A model generated the notes under the pieces. It was not told the origin of the DNA, did not search any database, and saw only the letters and a program-made list of their open reading frames with translations. A DNA stretch of 47,679 bases from Bradyrhizobium diazoefficiens. Lineage in GTDB: Bacteria > Pseudomonadota > Alphaproteobacteria > Rhizobiales > Xanthobacteraceae. The stretch covers positions 1-47,679 of the forward strand of contig NZ_JAFCJJ010000039.1 in assembly GCF_018131015.1 (NCBI RefSeq), written 5' to 3'. The position numbers and the translations under genes were made by a program. Position 1 is the first letter of the stretch, and each line of letters starts with the position of its first letter. Positions 24,689-33,130 of this stretch are shown here, piece by piece.

Positions 24689-26026
24689 CTAAGCTTGGTT
24701 ATCGGGCAACCTTAGCACCCCTTCGGGCAAGACGTCGCGAAGCAGGCTGAGGAAATCCCGCTGGGCCAGTTCGCGCGCCCGGTCCGTCAAATAAGGCACC
24801 GGGCTCGACGGCTCAACGAGGCGATAGAAGGCCCCGACCTGTTCGAGAAGGGCGAGCGCCTGGCCGCGCTGCGTCACCGTCGGCGGCTCCACCGCTGGAA
24901 GCGGCGCCGGCGCCGAGGCGGGCTCGGCAGCCTCGAGCAGGCTGGCCATTCGCTCAACCGGCAAGTCAAAAAATCTGTCCTTTCCGATGTTGATGGCGGC
25001 GGTCTCGGCATGCGAGGGAAGCAGCATCCGCAGCGCCTCGACAAAGGATTTTCCCAGCATTTGCTGGGCCTGAAGCACGAGCAGCAGCGCGGGGCTGGAG
25101 GGCTCCGACTGCCGGAAATATCCGGCCACCGCCTCGAGCGCCACCGCGGCTTCGGCGGTCGAGGTGACCCGCCGCGCTCCGTCGGAGGCAGGCGCCGACC
25201 CGCTTCCGGTCGACGGCTCCGCCTCGGAACCCGCTTCGTTGATGGGCGGCGGAACCGCAGTCGGATCGCGCTGCCTGAGCACGTCGCCGAGGAAGTCGTT
25301 GATCCCGGTCACCAGGCTCGAAAGCTGCGGCAGATTGAGAGTTCCTCCCGACGCGCTCTTCTCGCCCCACGTGCGTTTGATCCGGCCAAGGACGGTTGCG
25401 AGCGACGCGAAGCTCGCCGCACTCGCTTTAATTTGATCGAGGTCGGAACCGGTGATGACCTGCTCGATGGCATTCCGGTCGAGGATGAGATCGTCCTGGC
25501 GGGCTGCGGCATCGCCCTTCACGATCAGCCAATTCCGGTAGCTGACCCAGCCATAGCGACGGCTGTTCAACAATGGGTGAAACTGCAACGGAATGACCAC
25601 CGTTGTGAGGGCGTCGAGCGACTCAATCGTAGACTGGCGATAGGACGCATCGCCATCCTCCAGGCGGGGATGGACGTCGTCCCAATGCTGGTCGAGCAGC
25701 ACGGCGATGGATTCGAGGCAGGTGATGAAATCCGCAAGATTCCGCGACAGGGCGGCAATCTTTCCAAGAAAAACGACCAGCCTCAGGTCGCGCGTGCGGC
25801 CGAGCAGGGGCTTGGCCTTCTCGAATTCGTCATCGAATTTGATCGAATTGGGATCGAAGCGCTTCTTGCCGCCTTCGGCGTCGGTGACTTCGAAATACGA
25901 TCGCGGCAGCAGCGGTTCGGCCGCCGCAAAGAAGTTGAGGTACGCGACGTCCCCTTCGAGATCGAGATCGGATCCGCAGGCGCTCTCGGCTGAAACAGGC
26001 TTAACAAGAAGATCGAGGTCGACCAT
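24689..26026 (-). CDS. tssA: T6SS baseplate/assembly protein TssA (ImpA family)
   Basis: Predicted 445-residue protein. TssA primes polymerisation of tube and sheath at the baseplate or caps the distal end. The N-terminal ImpA_N region (about residues 10-150) has SAESACGSDLDLEGDVAYLN near the start, RTRDLRLVVFLGKIAALSRN, and then the family block WDDVHPRLEDGDASYRQSTIE. The C-terminal part is less conserved and contains two similar segments (YFRQSEPSSPALLLVLQAQQ and FYRLVEPSSPVPYLTDRARE), an internal repeat. I chose ATG 26026 (MVDLDLLVKPV); upstream codons to 26080 do not fit the family. First gene of the left operon, divergent from vgrG. Confidence 0.92.
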   Translation of the reverse strand: MVDLDLLVKPVSAESACGSDLDLEGDVAYLNFFAAAEPLLPRSYFEVTDAEGGKKRFDPNSIKFDDEFEKAKPLLGRTRDLRLVVFLGKIAALSRNLADFITCLESIAVLLDQHWDDVHPRLEDGDASYRQSTIESLDALTTVVIPLQFHPLLNSRRYGWVSYRNWLIVKGDAAARQDDLILDRNAIEQVITGSDLDQIKASAASFASLATVLGRIKRTWGEKSASGGTLNLPQLSSLVTGINDFLGDVLRQRDPTAVPPPINEAGSEAEPSTGSGSAPASDGARRVTSTAEAAVALEAVAGYFRQSEPSSPALLLVLQAQQMLGKSFVEALRMLLPSHAETAAINIGKDRFFDLPVERMASLLEAAEPASAPAPLPAVEPPTVTQRGQALALLEQVGAFYRLVEPSSPVPYLTDRARELAQRDFLSLLRDVLPEGVLRLPDNQA

Positions 26027-26046
26027 CGATCGCAATCCGTAACAAG

Positions 26047-26062
26047 GCCGGCAGTTGCCGGC
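26047..26062. promoter_or_regulatory. Perfect palindrome just upstream of tssA
   Basis: GCCGGCA-GT-TGCCGGC is a perfect inverted repeat of seven bases with a 2-bp centre, ending 20 bp before the tssA ATG. It could be an operator or, in the transcript, a hairpin in the tssA leader. It lies in the 259-bp divergent region between the two T6SS operons. Confidence 0.4.
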
Positions 26063-26214
26063 ACCCTGAAATCGGGTCAATCATGGCATCCAACACGTTC
26101 GCCAGCAAGCACGAGGCCGAAAGGTCGTTAAGGCGAGAGGCCGTGCGCATCGTCATCTTGAAGTCGCCGCGAAAGACGCGTTTAATGGGGCTCGGGCTTC
26201 GGATAAAACCGGCC

Positions 26215-26243
26215 TTAAATTGATTGTGCTGCACGTTTATACT
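26215..26243 (+). promoter_or_regulatory. Candidate promoter of the vgrG operon
   Basis: TTAAAT (26215-26220), a 17-bp spacer and TATACT (26238-26243), 42 bp before the vgrG ATG. The -10 matches five of six consensus bases and the -35 only three, which would fit a weak or activated promoter. Confidence 0.35.
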
Positions 26244-26285
26244 TTTTGAGCAGGTATTCGTAATTCGGACGGAGCTTAAGTCTTA

Positions 26286-28133
26286 ATGGGCGACGCTCTC
26301 AAGCAAGACTCCCGCATTGGGGAGTTCACGACACCCCTCGGCAAGGACGTTCTGGTGCTGGTCCGCTTCGATGGCACGGAGGGCTTGAGCGAGCTGTTCG
26401 AGTATCGCTTCGAATGCCTGAGCGAGGATCCGGACCTCGATTTCGACAATGCCATCGGCCAGCAGTGCAAGCTCAAGCTCAAGATGCACGAGACCGAGCG
26501 CGAGTACAACGGCATCATGGTCGAGGCCCAGTGGCTGGGCGTCAAGGATCGCTTCTACAGCTATCGCGTCGTGCTGCGACCCTGGCTCTGGCTGTTGTCG
26601 CGCACCACCGACTGCCGCATCTGGCAGGACAAGAAGGCGCCGGACATCATCAAGGAGGTGTTCACCGATCGCGGCTTCACCGACTTCGAGTCGAAGCTGA
26701 CCGAGGAAGGATCCTGTCCGAAGCTCGAATATTGCGTGCAGTACCGCGAGACCGACCTCAACTTCGTCAGCCGGCTCATGGAGCAGCACGGCATCTACTA
26801 TTTCTTCAAGCACGAAGGCGGCAAGCACACGCTCGTGCTCGCGGATTCCAAGTCCTCCCATTCTCCCGCGCCCGGGCTCGCCCAGATACCCTTCGTCCCC
26901 CTGACGAATCCGGATCGCAGCAAGGAGCAGCACATCTACGAGTGGACCACCGAGCGGCGCTTCCGCACCGGCAAGTTCGAGCTCAACGACTACAATTACG
27001 AGAAGCCCAGCGCCCAGATGCTGAGCGATGCAAAGGCGTCAGAGCGCTACCAGCACTCCGACATGGAGATCTACGACTACCCGGGCAAGTACAAGGAGAA
27101 ATCGGACGGCGAGCGCTACGCGAAGATCCAGATGCAGTCCGAGCAGGCGCTCGATCACCACCGTCATGGCAACGGCGATGCGATGGGCCTGTTTGCCGGC
27201 TCGCTCACGACGCTCAAGGATCACGCGCAGGACTCGCAGAACATCGAATATCTGGTCGTTCGCTCCAGCCACACCTTCCTGGCGGAGGCCTACCGGACCG
27301 GGAGCTACGGCACCGGCAGCGAGCAGATCTACTATGGCGCCTACGAATTCTTCCCGAGCGACAAGCCGTACCGCGCGCCCATCCTGACGCCGAAGCCGCT
27401 GATCCACGGCATCCAGACCGCGAAGGTCGTGACAAAGGACGAGGGCGGCAGCGAGGAGATCGACGCGGAGGCGCTCAGCGAGATCTACGTCCGCTTTCAC
27501 TGGGACCGCAAGAAGAAGCGGTCGTGCAAGCTGCGGTGCGCGCAGGTCTGGTCCGGCAAGAAATGGGGCGGACAGTTCATCCCGCGCGTCGGGCAGGAGG
27601 CCGTCGTCGAATTCCTGGAAGGCGATCCCGATCGCCCGCTGGTGATCGGCACGGTCTACAACGACGAATACAAGCTGCCCTACGAGATCCCGAGCAACAA
27701 GACGATCTCGGGCATCAAGTCCGACTCCACCAAGGGGAGCGGCGGCTACAACGAATGGCAGTTCGAGGACAAGAAGGGATCGGAAAAGATCGGGCTGCAC
27801 GCCGAAAAGGACTACGACCTCGTGATCCGGCACGCGGAAACGCGCACGATCGGCGAGACCTTCGGCAGCGGTACCTCGCGCGACACGACGCTGAAGAACG
27901 GCGACGACAAGCTGGATATCCAGAACGGCAGCCAGCACGTCACGATCTCGAAGGACCAGACCATCGACGTCCAGAAGACGATCACCGTGACCGCCAATAT
28001 CAGCATCGAGCTCAAGGTCGGCGCCAGCAAGATCCTCCTCGAGCAATCGGGGATCACGATCGAGGCGCCCACCATCCAGATCAAGTCTCTCGGTCCGATG
28101 ACCGTCAAGGGGACGCCCGTGAACATCAATTAA
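26286..28133 (+). CDS. vgrG: T6SS spike protein VgrG/TssI
   Basis: Predicted 615-residue spike protein that trimerises at the tip of the Hcp tube. The gp27-like part (about residues 15-370) includes LSELFEYRFECLSEDPDLDF and EYCVQYRETDLNFVSRLMEQ followed by HGIYYFFKHE. The gp5-like OB fold follows (WGGQFIPRVGQEAVVEFLEG, then VIGTVYNDEYKLPY, about residues 420-460). The C-terminal beta-helix ends at TVKGTPVNIN with no added effector domain. First gene of the right operon. A plain VgrG needs cargo that docks on it or on a PAAR tip; no PAAR gene is in the window. Confidence 0.96.
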   Translation: MGDALKQDSRIGEFTTPLGKDVLVLVRFDGTEGLSELFEYRFECLSEDPDLDFDNAIGQQCKLKLKMHETEREYNGIMVEAQWLGVKDRFYSYRVVLRPWLWLLSRTTDCRIWQDKKAPDIIKEVFTDRGFTDFESKLTEEGSCPKLEYCVQYRETDLNFVSRLMEQHGIYYFFKHEGGKHTLVLADSKSSHSPAPGLAQIPFVPLTNPDRSKEQHIYEWTTERRFRTGKFELNDYNYEKPSAQMLSDAKASERYQHSDMEIYDYPGKYKEKSDGERYAKIQMQSEQALDHHRHGNGDAMGLFAGSLTTLKDHAQDSQNIEYLVVRSSHTFLAEAYRTGSYGTGSEQIYYGAYEFFPSDKPYRAPILTPKPLIHGIQTAKVVTKDEGGSEEIDAEALSEIYVRFHWDRKKKRSCKLRCAQVWSGKKWGGQFIPRVGQEAVVEFLEGDPDRPLVIGTVYNDEYKLPYEIPSNKTISGIKSDSTKGSGGYNEWQFEDKKGSEKIGLHAEKDYDLVIRHAETRTIGETFGSGTSRDTTLKNGDDKLDIQNGSQHVTISKDQTIDVQKTITVTANISIELKVGASKILLEQSGITIEAPTIQIKSLGPMTVKGTPVNIN

Positions 28134-28157
28134 AATTGTCAATCAACTCAGCGTGTC

Positions 28158-28721
28158 ATGAGTCAACTGCGCTTCTCAACCGTCAAGGACCTCTTCGATA
28201 CCTTCCCGTCGGCGTCGGCGGACGTCGGCGCTGCCGAGGAAGGGCTGAACTCGCTGGAATTCCTCAGGCGCCTGGTCCGCGCCGAAGAATGGCAGCCCGC
28301 GATTTCGTTCTGCGCCTATCTGCTGCCCCGCCGCGTGGCGGTGGCCTGGGCCAGCCGGTCGCTACGCCGGATGATGCCGGCGGCGCGGCCGGACGAGGAG
28401 AGGATGCTCGGTTTTGCCGAAGCGTGGGTCACCGAGCCCGAGGAACCCCGCCGCCGCAAGGTCCTCTCCTCCGGCATGGTCGGCGACACCAAATCGCCGG
28501 CGACCTGGGTCGCACTGGCCGCAGGCTGGTCGGGCGGCAGCATCGTGCCCGAGGAGATGGGCTATGCGCCGGCCGATCCCGAGCAGACTGCCAAGGCCGT
28601 CCGCGTCGCGCTCTTCATCGCGCTCTCGCGCGTCGGTAGCCATGAAAGACGACCAGTAATGACGGCATGCCTGCAGGATGGTATTCAACTTGCTAGCGGC
28701 GGACGGGGTTCACCGCAGTAG
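28158..28721 (+). CDS. T6SS-associated protein, DUF6931-like (187 aa)
   Basis: Predicted 187-residue cytoplasmic protein, largely alpha-helical, with SLEFLRRLVRAEEWQPAISF, CAYLLPRRVAVAWASRSLRR and ATWVALAAGWSGGSIVPEE. From memory it resembles the family annotated as DUF6931 that travels with proteobacterial T6SS loci; I cannot verify the accession here. It sits 24 bp behind vgrG and 11 bp before the FHA gene. Such a position would suit an adaptor between spike or cargo and the regulatory FHA protein, but no function is established to my knowledge. Confidence 0.75.
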   Translation: MSQLRFSTVKDLFDTFPSASADVGAAEEGLNSLEFLRRLVRAEEWQPAISFCAYLLPRRVAVAWASRSLRRMMPAARPDEERMLGFAEAWVTEPEEPRRRKVLSSGMVGDTKSPATWVALAAGWSGGSIVPEEMGYAPADPEQTAKAVRVALFIALSRVGSHERRPVMTACLQDGIQLASGGRGSPQ

Positions 28722-28732
28722 CGGGATTGTTG

Positions 28733-30130
28733 ATGGCCCTCCGGCTTACCATCGAGAACGTTCCGAACCTGCCCGACGGAGGGCCGATCTCCTTTACCTC
28801 GTCGGCGCGCCGCTCCATCGATATCGGCCGGGACCAGCATCTCGATTGGACCCTGCCCGATCCGACGCGCTACATCTCCGGCAAGCATTGCGAGATTCAC
28901 TGGCGCAACAACAGCTATTGGTTGCATGACGTCTCGACCAACGGCACCTTCCTCCACGGGTCCGATCAGCGCGTCCGCAGCCCGTACGAGCTGAGGAGCG
29001 GCGACCGCCTCGTGATCGGTCATTACATCGTCGCCGTGGCCATCGACGAGGATGCGAGCGCGCCGGCACCGAGGGCGCTGGGACGGGACAGCGCACCGGT
29101 CAACCAGCAGCACGCGGCCTATCCGGAATTGTGGAATATCGACCGGGACGCCCCGCCGCCGGTCGACAGGAGCCAGATTCTGGCGCCGCGCGAGGCGGCC
29201 CGACCGGTCAATCCGGATTTTCTCGACTGGGCCGCAGGCGTTCCCGAGATCGAGGTCCGGCCGGCGCGATCGCGGGCCCCGGCGGTTCCCGCCGAGTCCA
29301 ATCCGGTCATGGACTGGGCGAGCGGCCCGACATCCCGGGCGAACGTACCCATCGAGGCCCCGATGCCGGTCGCAGCGCCCCGCCGCCCGGTCTGGAAGGA
29401 CGAGGAGCGCATCGAGCCGGAGCCCAATCCGTTCGTGGCGGCCGCGCCCCGGGCCGCGCCGGCGATGCCGCCGCCCGAAGCCCCGCCGCCGAAGCGAGCT
29501 CCGGTGCAGGACCCGGACATCGGACCGGCGGCGCGGTCCGACGTGCAGGCCGGCAACCAGGATTTCGCGCGCAGGGTGGCGCGCGCGGCGGCGCTTCCCG
29601 AGGACTTCTTCTCCGGCAAGGACACCGATCAGCTCGCCGACCAGCTCGGCGAGCTGATGCGGATTTCCGTCGGCAATCTGATGCTGCTGCTGCAGGCACG
29701 CAACGAGGCCAAGCGGCTCACGCGCAGCACCAGCCACACCACGATCCAGGCGACGGAGAACAACCCGCTAAAATTCTCGCCGACGGCCGAGGACGCGATG
29801 CGTATCCTGTTCGGCCCGAAGACCCACAGCTACATGGAAGCCCGCAAGGCCTTCGATGAAGGCTTCAGCGACCTGAAGCTGCATCAGCTCAAGACCTACG
29901 CGGCGATGCAGCATGCCGTCTCCATGCTCATCGCCGACCTCGACCCGACCGAGATCGCCAAGGGCGTGGACCAGCACGAAGGCGCGCTCGACATGCTGCG
30001 CTCGCGCAAGAGCCGCTTGTGGGAAGCCTTCGTCACGCAATGGAATGCGACGCTGGGCAGAGAGCCCGGGGCCGCCATCGATGCCTTTATGCTGCACTTC
30101 GCCGATTATTACGATCAAGATAAAAGATAG
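28733..30130 (+). CDS. tagH: T6SS FHA-domain protein TagH/Fha
   Basis: Predicted 465-residue cytoplasmic scaffold. Residues about 25-105 are a forkhead-associated domain that binds phosphothreonine: Gly32-Arg33, Ser49 with GKH, and STNGTF at 68-73 are the usual phosphopeptide contacts. A long proline-rich linker (about 110-270) follows. The C-terminal domain (about 280-465) matches the T6SS-type FHA C-terminus (NPLKFSPTAEDAMRILFGPK, AFDEGFSDLKLHQLKTYAAM). In other systems Fha is phosphorylated by PpkA and promotes assembly. ATG 28733 is taken as the start; two in-frame TTG codons precede it. Confidence 0.92.
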   Translation: MALRLTIENVPNLPDGGPISFTSSARRSIDIGRDQHLDWTLPDPTRYISGKHCEIHWRNNSYWLHDVSTNGTFLHGSDQRVRSPYELRSGDRLVIGHYIVAVAIDEDASAPAPRALGRDSAPVNQQHAAYPELWNIDRDAPPPVDRSQILAPREAARPVNPDFLDWAAGVPEIEVRPARSRAPAVPAESNPVMDWASGPTSRANVPIEAPMPVAAPRRPVWKDEERIEPEPNPFVAAAPRAAPAMPPPEAPPPKRAPVQDPDIGPAARSDVQAGNQDFARRVARAAALPEDFFSGKDTDQLADQLGELMRISVGNLMLLLQARNEAKRLTRSTSHTTIQATENNPLKFSPTAEDAMRILFGPKTHSYMEARKAFDEGFSDLKLHQLKTYAAMQHAVSMLIADLDPTEIAKGVDQHEGALDMLRSRKSRLWEAFVTQWNATLGREPGAAIDAFMLHFADYYDQDKR

Positions 30131-30197
30131 CGCTATTCTGCGCGGCGGCCGAGGTCGGCTCCGCGGATTGTCAAGACACTGAACGGATAAGTTTGAG

Positions 30198-31535
30198 ATG
30201 TCATGGTACAGCAAGGTCTTCTGGTCGGAGGGATTGTTTCTCCGCCCGCATCACCTGCAGCAGAACGATCGTTACCTCGAACGCCTGATTGAAAAGCGCG
30301 TACGCCATGTCACGCCTTATCCGTGGGGCTTCAGCCAGCTCGAGATCGACCAGGACCTGGCGCAGCAGAGCAAGTTCGGACTGCGCAGCGCCAGCGGGAT
30401 GATGCCGGACGGCGTCCCCTTCGACATGCCGGGCGACAGCCCGATCCCGCCCGCCATCGACGTCCCGGACGGCGCGGCCGGACAGATCGTGTGGCTGATG
30501 ATGCCGCTCGCGGCGCCGAATACGCGCGAGGTCGACGAGCCCTCGGCCGAGAGCGCGAGCCGCTACATCCGGTCCGCCGAGACGTTCATCGATTCAACCT
30601 CCGCGCTGCGGATCGAGGAAGAGGTCGAAATCGCCGTTCCGCGGCTGTCGTTCGAGCTGCGCAAGACCGCCAAGCCCGGGTACATGGGGCTGGGGATCGC
30701 GCGCATCCTCGAAGTCCGCGACAAGAACGTGCTGTTCGACGAGCGGTTCGTGCCGCCGATGCTGCTGTGCGCCGCCCATCCGGTGATCGATGGCTGGCTG
30801 AACCGCATCATCGGCTGGATCGAGGCCAAGCTCGAGGAGCTCGCCCGCTACGCGGTGGATCCGTCATCGGGCGGCGGCCTGCAGAGCGTCGACTATTTCG
30901 TGCTCCAGCTCTTGAACCGGCAGATCCCGGCGCTGATCCATTTCCAGCGCTCCGGCGCCGTTCACCCGGAGCGGCTTTACGACGAGCTGCTTCGGCTCGC
31001 CGGAGAGCTCGCGACCTTTGCCACGACCGAACGCCGCGCGCGCGACTATCCGGCCTACGACCACGACAATCTCGAAAATGTCTTTGCGCCCTTGGTTCGC
31101 GACATCCAGGAATTCCTGAGCGCACGGCTCGGGCGCCGGGCGATCCGGCTCGAGCTTATCGAGCGCGCGCAGAACGCGTTCGTCTCGCCCATTCGCGACC
31201 GCTCGCTGTTCCGCAACGCCACCTTCGTCCTGGAAGTCGCCGCCCGCCGGCCGCTGGTGGAGATCCAGAACGACTTCCCTCATCTGTTCAAGATGGGGCC
31301 CAACACCAAGATGAACGAGATCGTGCATGCCAACCTCCCGGGCATTCCGCTGGTTCATCTGCCGACGCCGCCGCCGCACATCCGCGCCATAACCGACCAC
31401 GTCTACTTTTATCTGGACAGGAAGTCGGCGCTCTGGCCAGAGTTCAGCAACGCGGCTTCGATCGGCATGCACTTCTCGGGCGATTGGCCCGAGCTCGAGC
31501 TCTTCCTCTGGGCCATACTTGAAGATCGGCGATGA
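30198..31535 (+). CDS. tssK: T6SS baseplate-membrane connector TssK
   Basis: Predicted 445-residue trimeric adaptor that joins the baseplate to TssL/TssM. The N-terminus KVFWSEGLFLRPHHLQQNDR is diagnostic of the family. Further blocks are PYPWGFSQLEIDQDL and, near the C-terminus, DHVYFYLDRKSALWPEFSNA and MHFSGDWPELELFLWAI. The length is normal. Its stop overlaps the tssL start (ATGA), showing translational coupling between the connector and its membrane partner. Confidence 0.96.
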   Translation: MSWYSKVFWSEGLFLRPHHLQQNDRYLERLIEKRVRHVTPYPWGFSQLEIDQDLAQQSKFGLRSASGMMPDGVPFDMPGDSPIPPAIDVPDGAAGQIVWLMMPLAAPNTREVDEPSAESASRYIRSAETFIDSTSALRIEEEVEIAVPRLSFELRKTAKPGYMGLGIARILEVRDKNVLFDERFVPPMLLCAAHPVIDGWLNRIIGWIEAKLEELARYAVDPSSGGGLQSVDYFVLQLLNRQIPALIHFQRSGAVHPERLYDELLRLAGELATFATTERRARDYPAYDHDNLENVFAPLVRDIQEFLSARLGRRAIRLELIERAQNAFVSPIRDRSLFRNATFVLEVAARRPLVEIQNDFPHLFKMGPNTKMNEIVHANLPGIPLVHLPTPPPHIRAITDHVYFYLDRKSALWPEFSNAASIGMHFSGDWPELELFLWAILEDRR

Positions 31536-33106
31536 GCGACAGGGACAAACCGGTTAACCCATTCGGCCGGAGTGAGCGGACGATCATACGTCCCAATCCC
31601 GGCGGCCGGCTTCCAAGCGCTCCGCCGCAATACCCTGCGGGCCCGCCCTCGACCGATCCGATGGCGCGGAACGCGTTCTCTCCGATTCCGCTCGCCGACA
31701 CCGGATCGCCGCCGCAGTTGCCAGCCTCGCAATATCAGCCGGTTCCGCCGCCGATGGCGCCGGTATCGCAACCGCCTCCCGGATCGTTTGCTCCTCCGCC
31801 GCGGACGCATACCGCCGAGGACTGGATTTCGTCGCAGAACCAGCAGGCGCCGCAGCCGGACCTGCCGCCAGCCCCGGTGCTGCGGGTCGATGATCTGGTC
31901 GCGCCGAACGCCAACCCGATCATGCGCGCGGCGGGTCCCCTGCTGCAATTGCTGGGGCGTCTTCGCGTCGCCCTGCTGCGCGCGTCCTTCGCGAGCCTGA
32001 TGGAGCAGGTCGCCGACGCCGTCAAATTCTTCGAGAAGGACATCCGCAACGCAGGCATTTCGGAACAGCAGGCCAACACCGCGAAGTACATCCTGTGCGC
32101 GACGGCCGACGACATCGTCCAGCACATCCCGACAGAAGACCGGCATGTCTGGGCGCAATACAGCATGCTCAGCCGCTTCTTCGGCGAACGGGTCGGCGGC
32201 GTCCGCTTCTTCGAGATCCTGGACCGCCTGAAGATGGATCCGCTCGCGAACTATGCGGTGCTCGAGCTCCAGCACGCCTGCCTTGCGCTCGGCTTCCAGG
32301 GCATGCATCGCACCTCGGCGGCGGGCCCGGCCGGCCTGCAACTGATCCAGCGCAATCTGTACGAGCTGCTTCGCCAGGTGCGTCCGCGGGTGATGCGCGA
32401 TTTGTCGCCGCACTGGCAAGGCCAGGCCCTGTCGGGGCGGCGGATGCGGATCACGGTCCCGGTCTGGCTCGTCGCGTCGATCGTTGCCGCGTTGCTCTTT
32501 GCCGGCTTCATCGCGCTGCGCACGTCGCTCACGCGCGGCTCCGAAGCCGCGGCCCAGCTTGCCTTCTCGCTGCATCCGTCCGACAAGATCGAGCTCAAGC
32601 GGAAGGTGATCGCCCCGCCTCCGCCGCCGCCCCCGCCGCCTCCGCCCGCGCCGACGCCGGAACGGCTGACGCAATTGCAGCGGATCCGCGCGGCGCTCGC
32701 CGCCGAGAACACGCCGTGCAAGATGACGGCGGACCAGACCGCGGCCTACATCGTCATCCGCGTCTGCAATTTGATCCTGTTCGACTCGGGCAAGGCGACC
32801 GTGCTCGATGCGTTCAAGCCGGTTGCGGCACGGCTCGCGGCCACGCTCGAAAAGGAGCCGGGCAAGATCCGCGTGGTCGGCCACACCGACAACACGCCGA
32901 TCAGCACGGCGCGCTTCGCCTCGAACTACGCCCTGTCGCTCGAGCGCGCCAAGGCGGTCGCCGCCGTGCTCAAGCAGGGGCTGACCGATCCGAACCGCAT
33001 GGAGGTCGAAGGCAAGGCCGCAGACGTGCCGCTCGACACCAACGCAACCCCCGAAGGCCGCGCCAACAACCGGCGGGTCGAAATTTCAATTGCGCGAAGC
33101 GAATAG
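31532..33106 (+). CDS. tssL: T6SS membrane protein TssL with C-terminal OmpA/peptidoglycan-binding domain
   Basis: Predicted 524-residue inner-membrane protein of the T6SS trans-envelope complex. A Pro-rich cytoplasmic N-terminus (about 1-120) precedes the DotU/IcmH-like domain (about 125-300, ending QVRPRVMRDLSPHW). A single transmembrane helix spans about 309-330. A run of eleven prolines (about 362-372) then leads to a periplasmic OmpA-like domain (about 400-524) with FDSGKATVLDAFKPV, VVGHTDNTPI and the NNRRVEI signature for binding diaminopimelate in peptidoglycan. An evolved TssL of this kind anchors the machine to the cell wall. This matters here because no TssJ lipoprotein is encoded. 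Start and stop overlap or abut tssK and tssM. Confidence 0.96.
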   Translation: MSDRDKPVNPFGRSERTIIRPNPGGRLPSAPPQYPAGPPSTDPMARNAFSPIPLADTGSPPQLPASQYQPVPPPMAPVSQPPPGSFAPPPRTHTAEDWISSQNQQAPQPDLPPAPVLRVDDLVAPNANPIMRAAGPLLQLLGRLRVALLRASFASLMEQVADAVKFFEKDIRNAGISEQQANTAKYILCATADDIVQHIPTEDRHVWAQYSMLSRFFGERVGGVRFFEILDRLKMDPLANYAVLELQHACLALGFQGMHRTSAAGPAGLQLIQRNLYELLRQVRPRVMRDLSPHWQGQALSGRRMRITVPVWLVASIVAALLFAGFIALRTSLTRGSEAAAQLAFSLHPSDKIELKRKVIAPPPPPPPPPPPAPTPERLTQLQRIRAALAAENTPCKMTADQTAAYIVIRVCNLILFDSGKATVLDAFKPVAARLAATLEKEPGKIRVVGHTDNTPISTARFASNYALSLERAKAVAAVLKQGLTDPNRMEVEGKAADVPLDTNATPEGRANNRRVEISIARSE

Positions 33107-33130
33107 ACCGCGGGTTCAAAGGCAAGGAAG

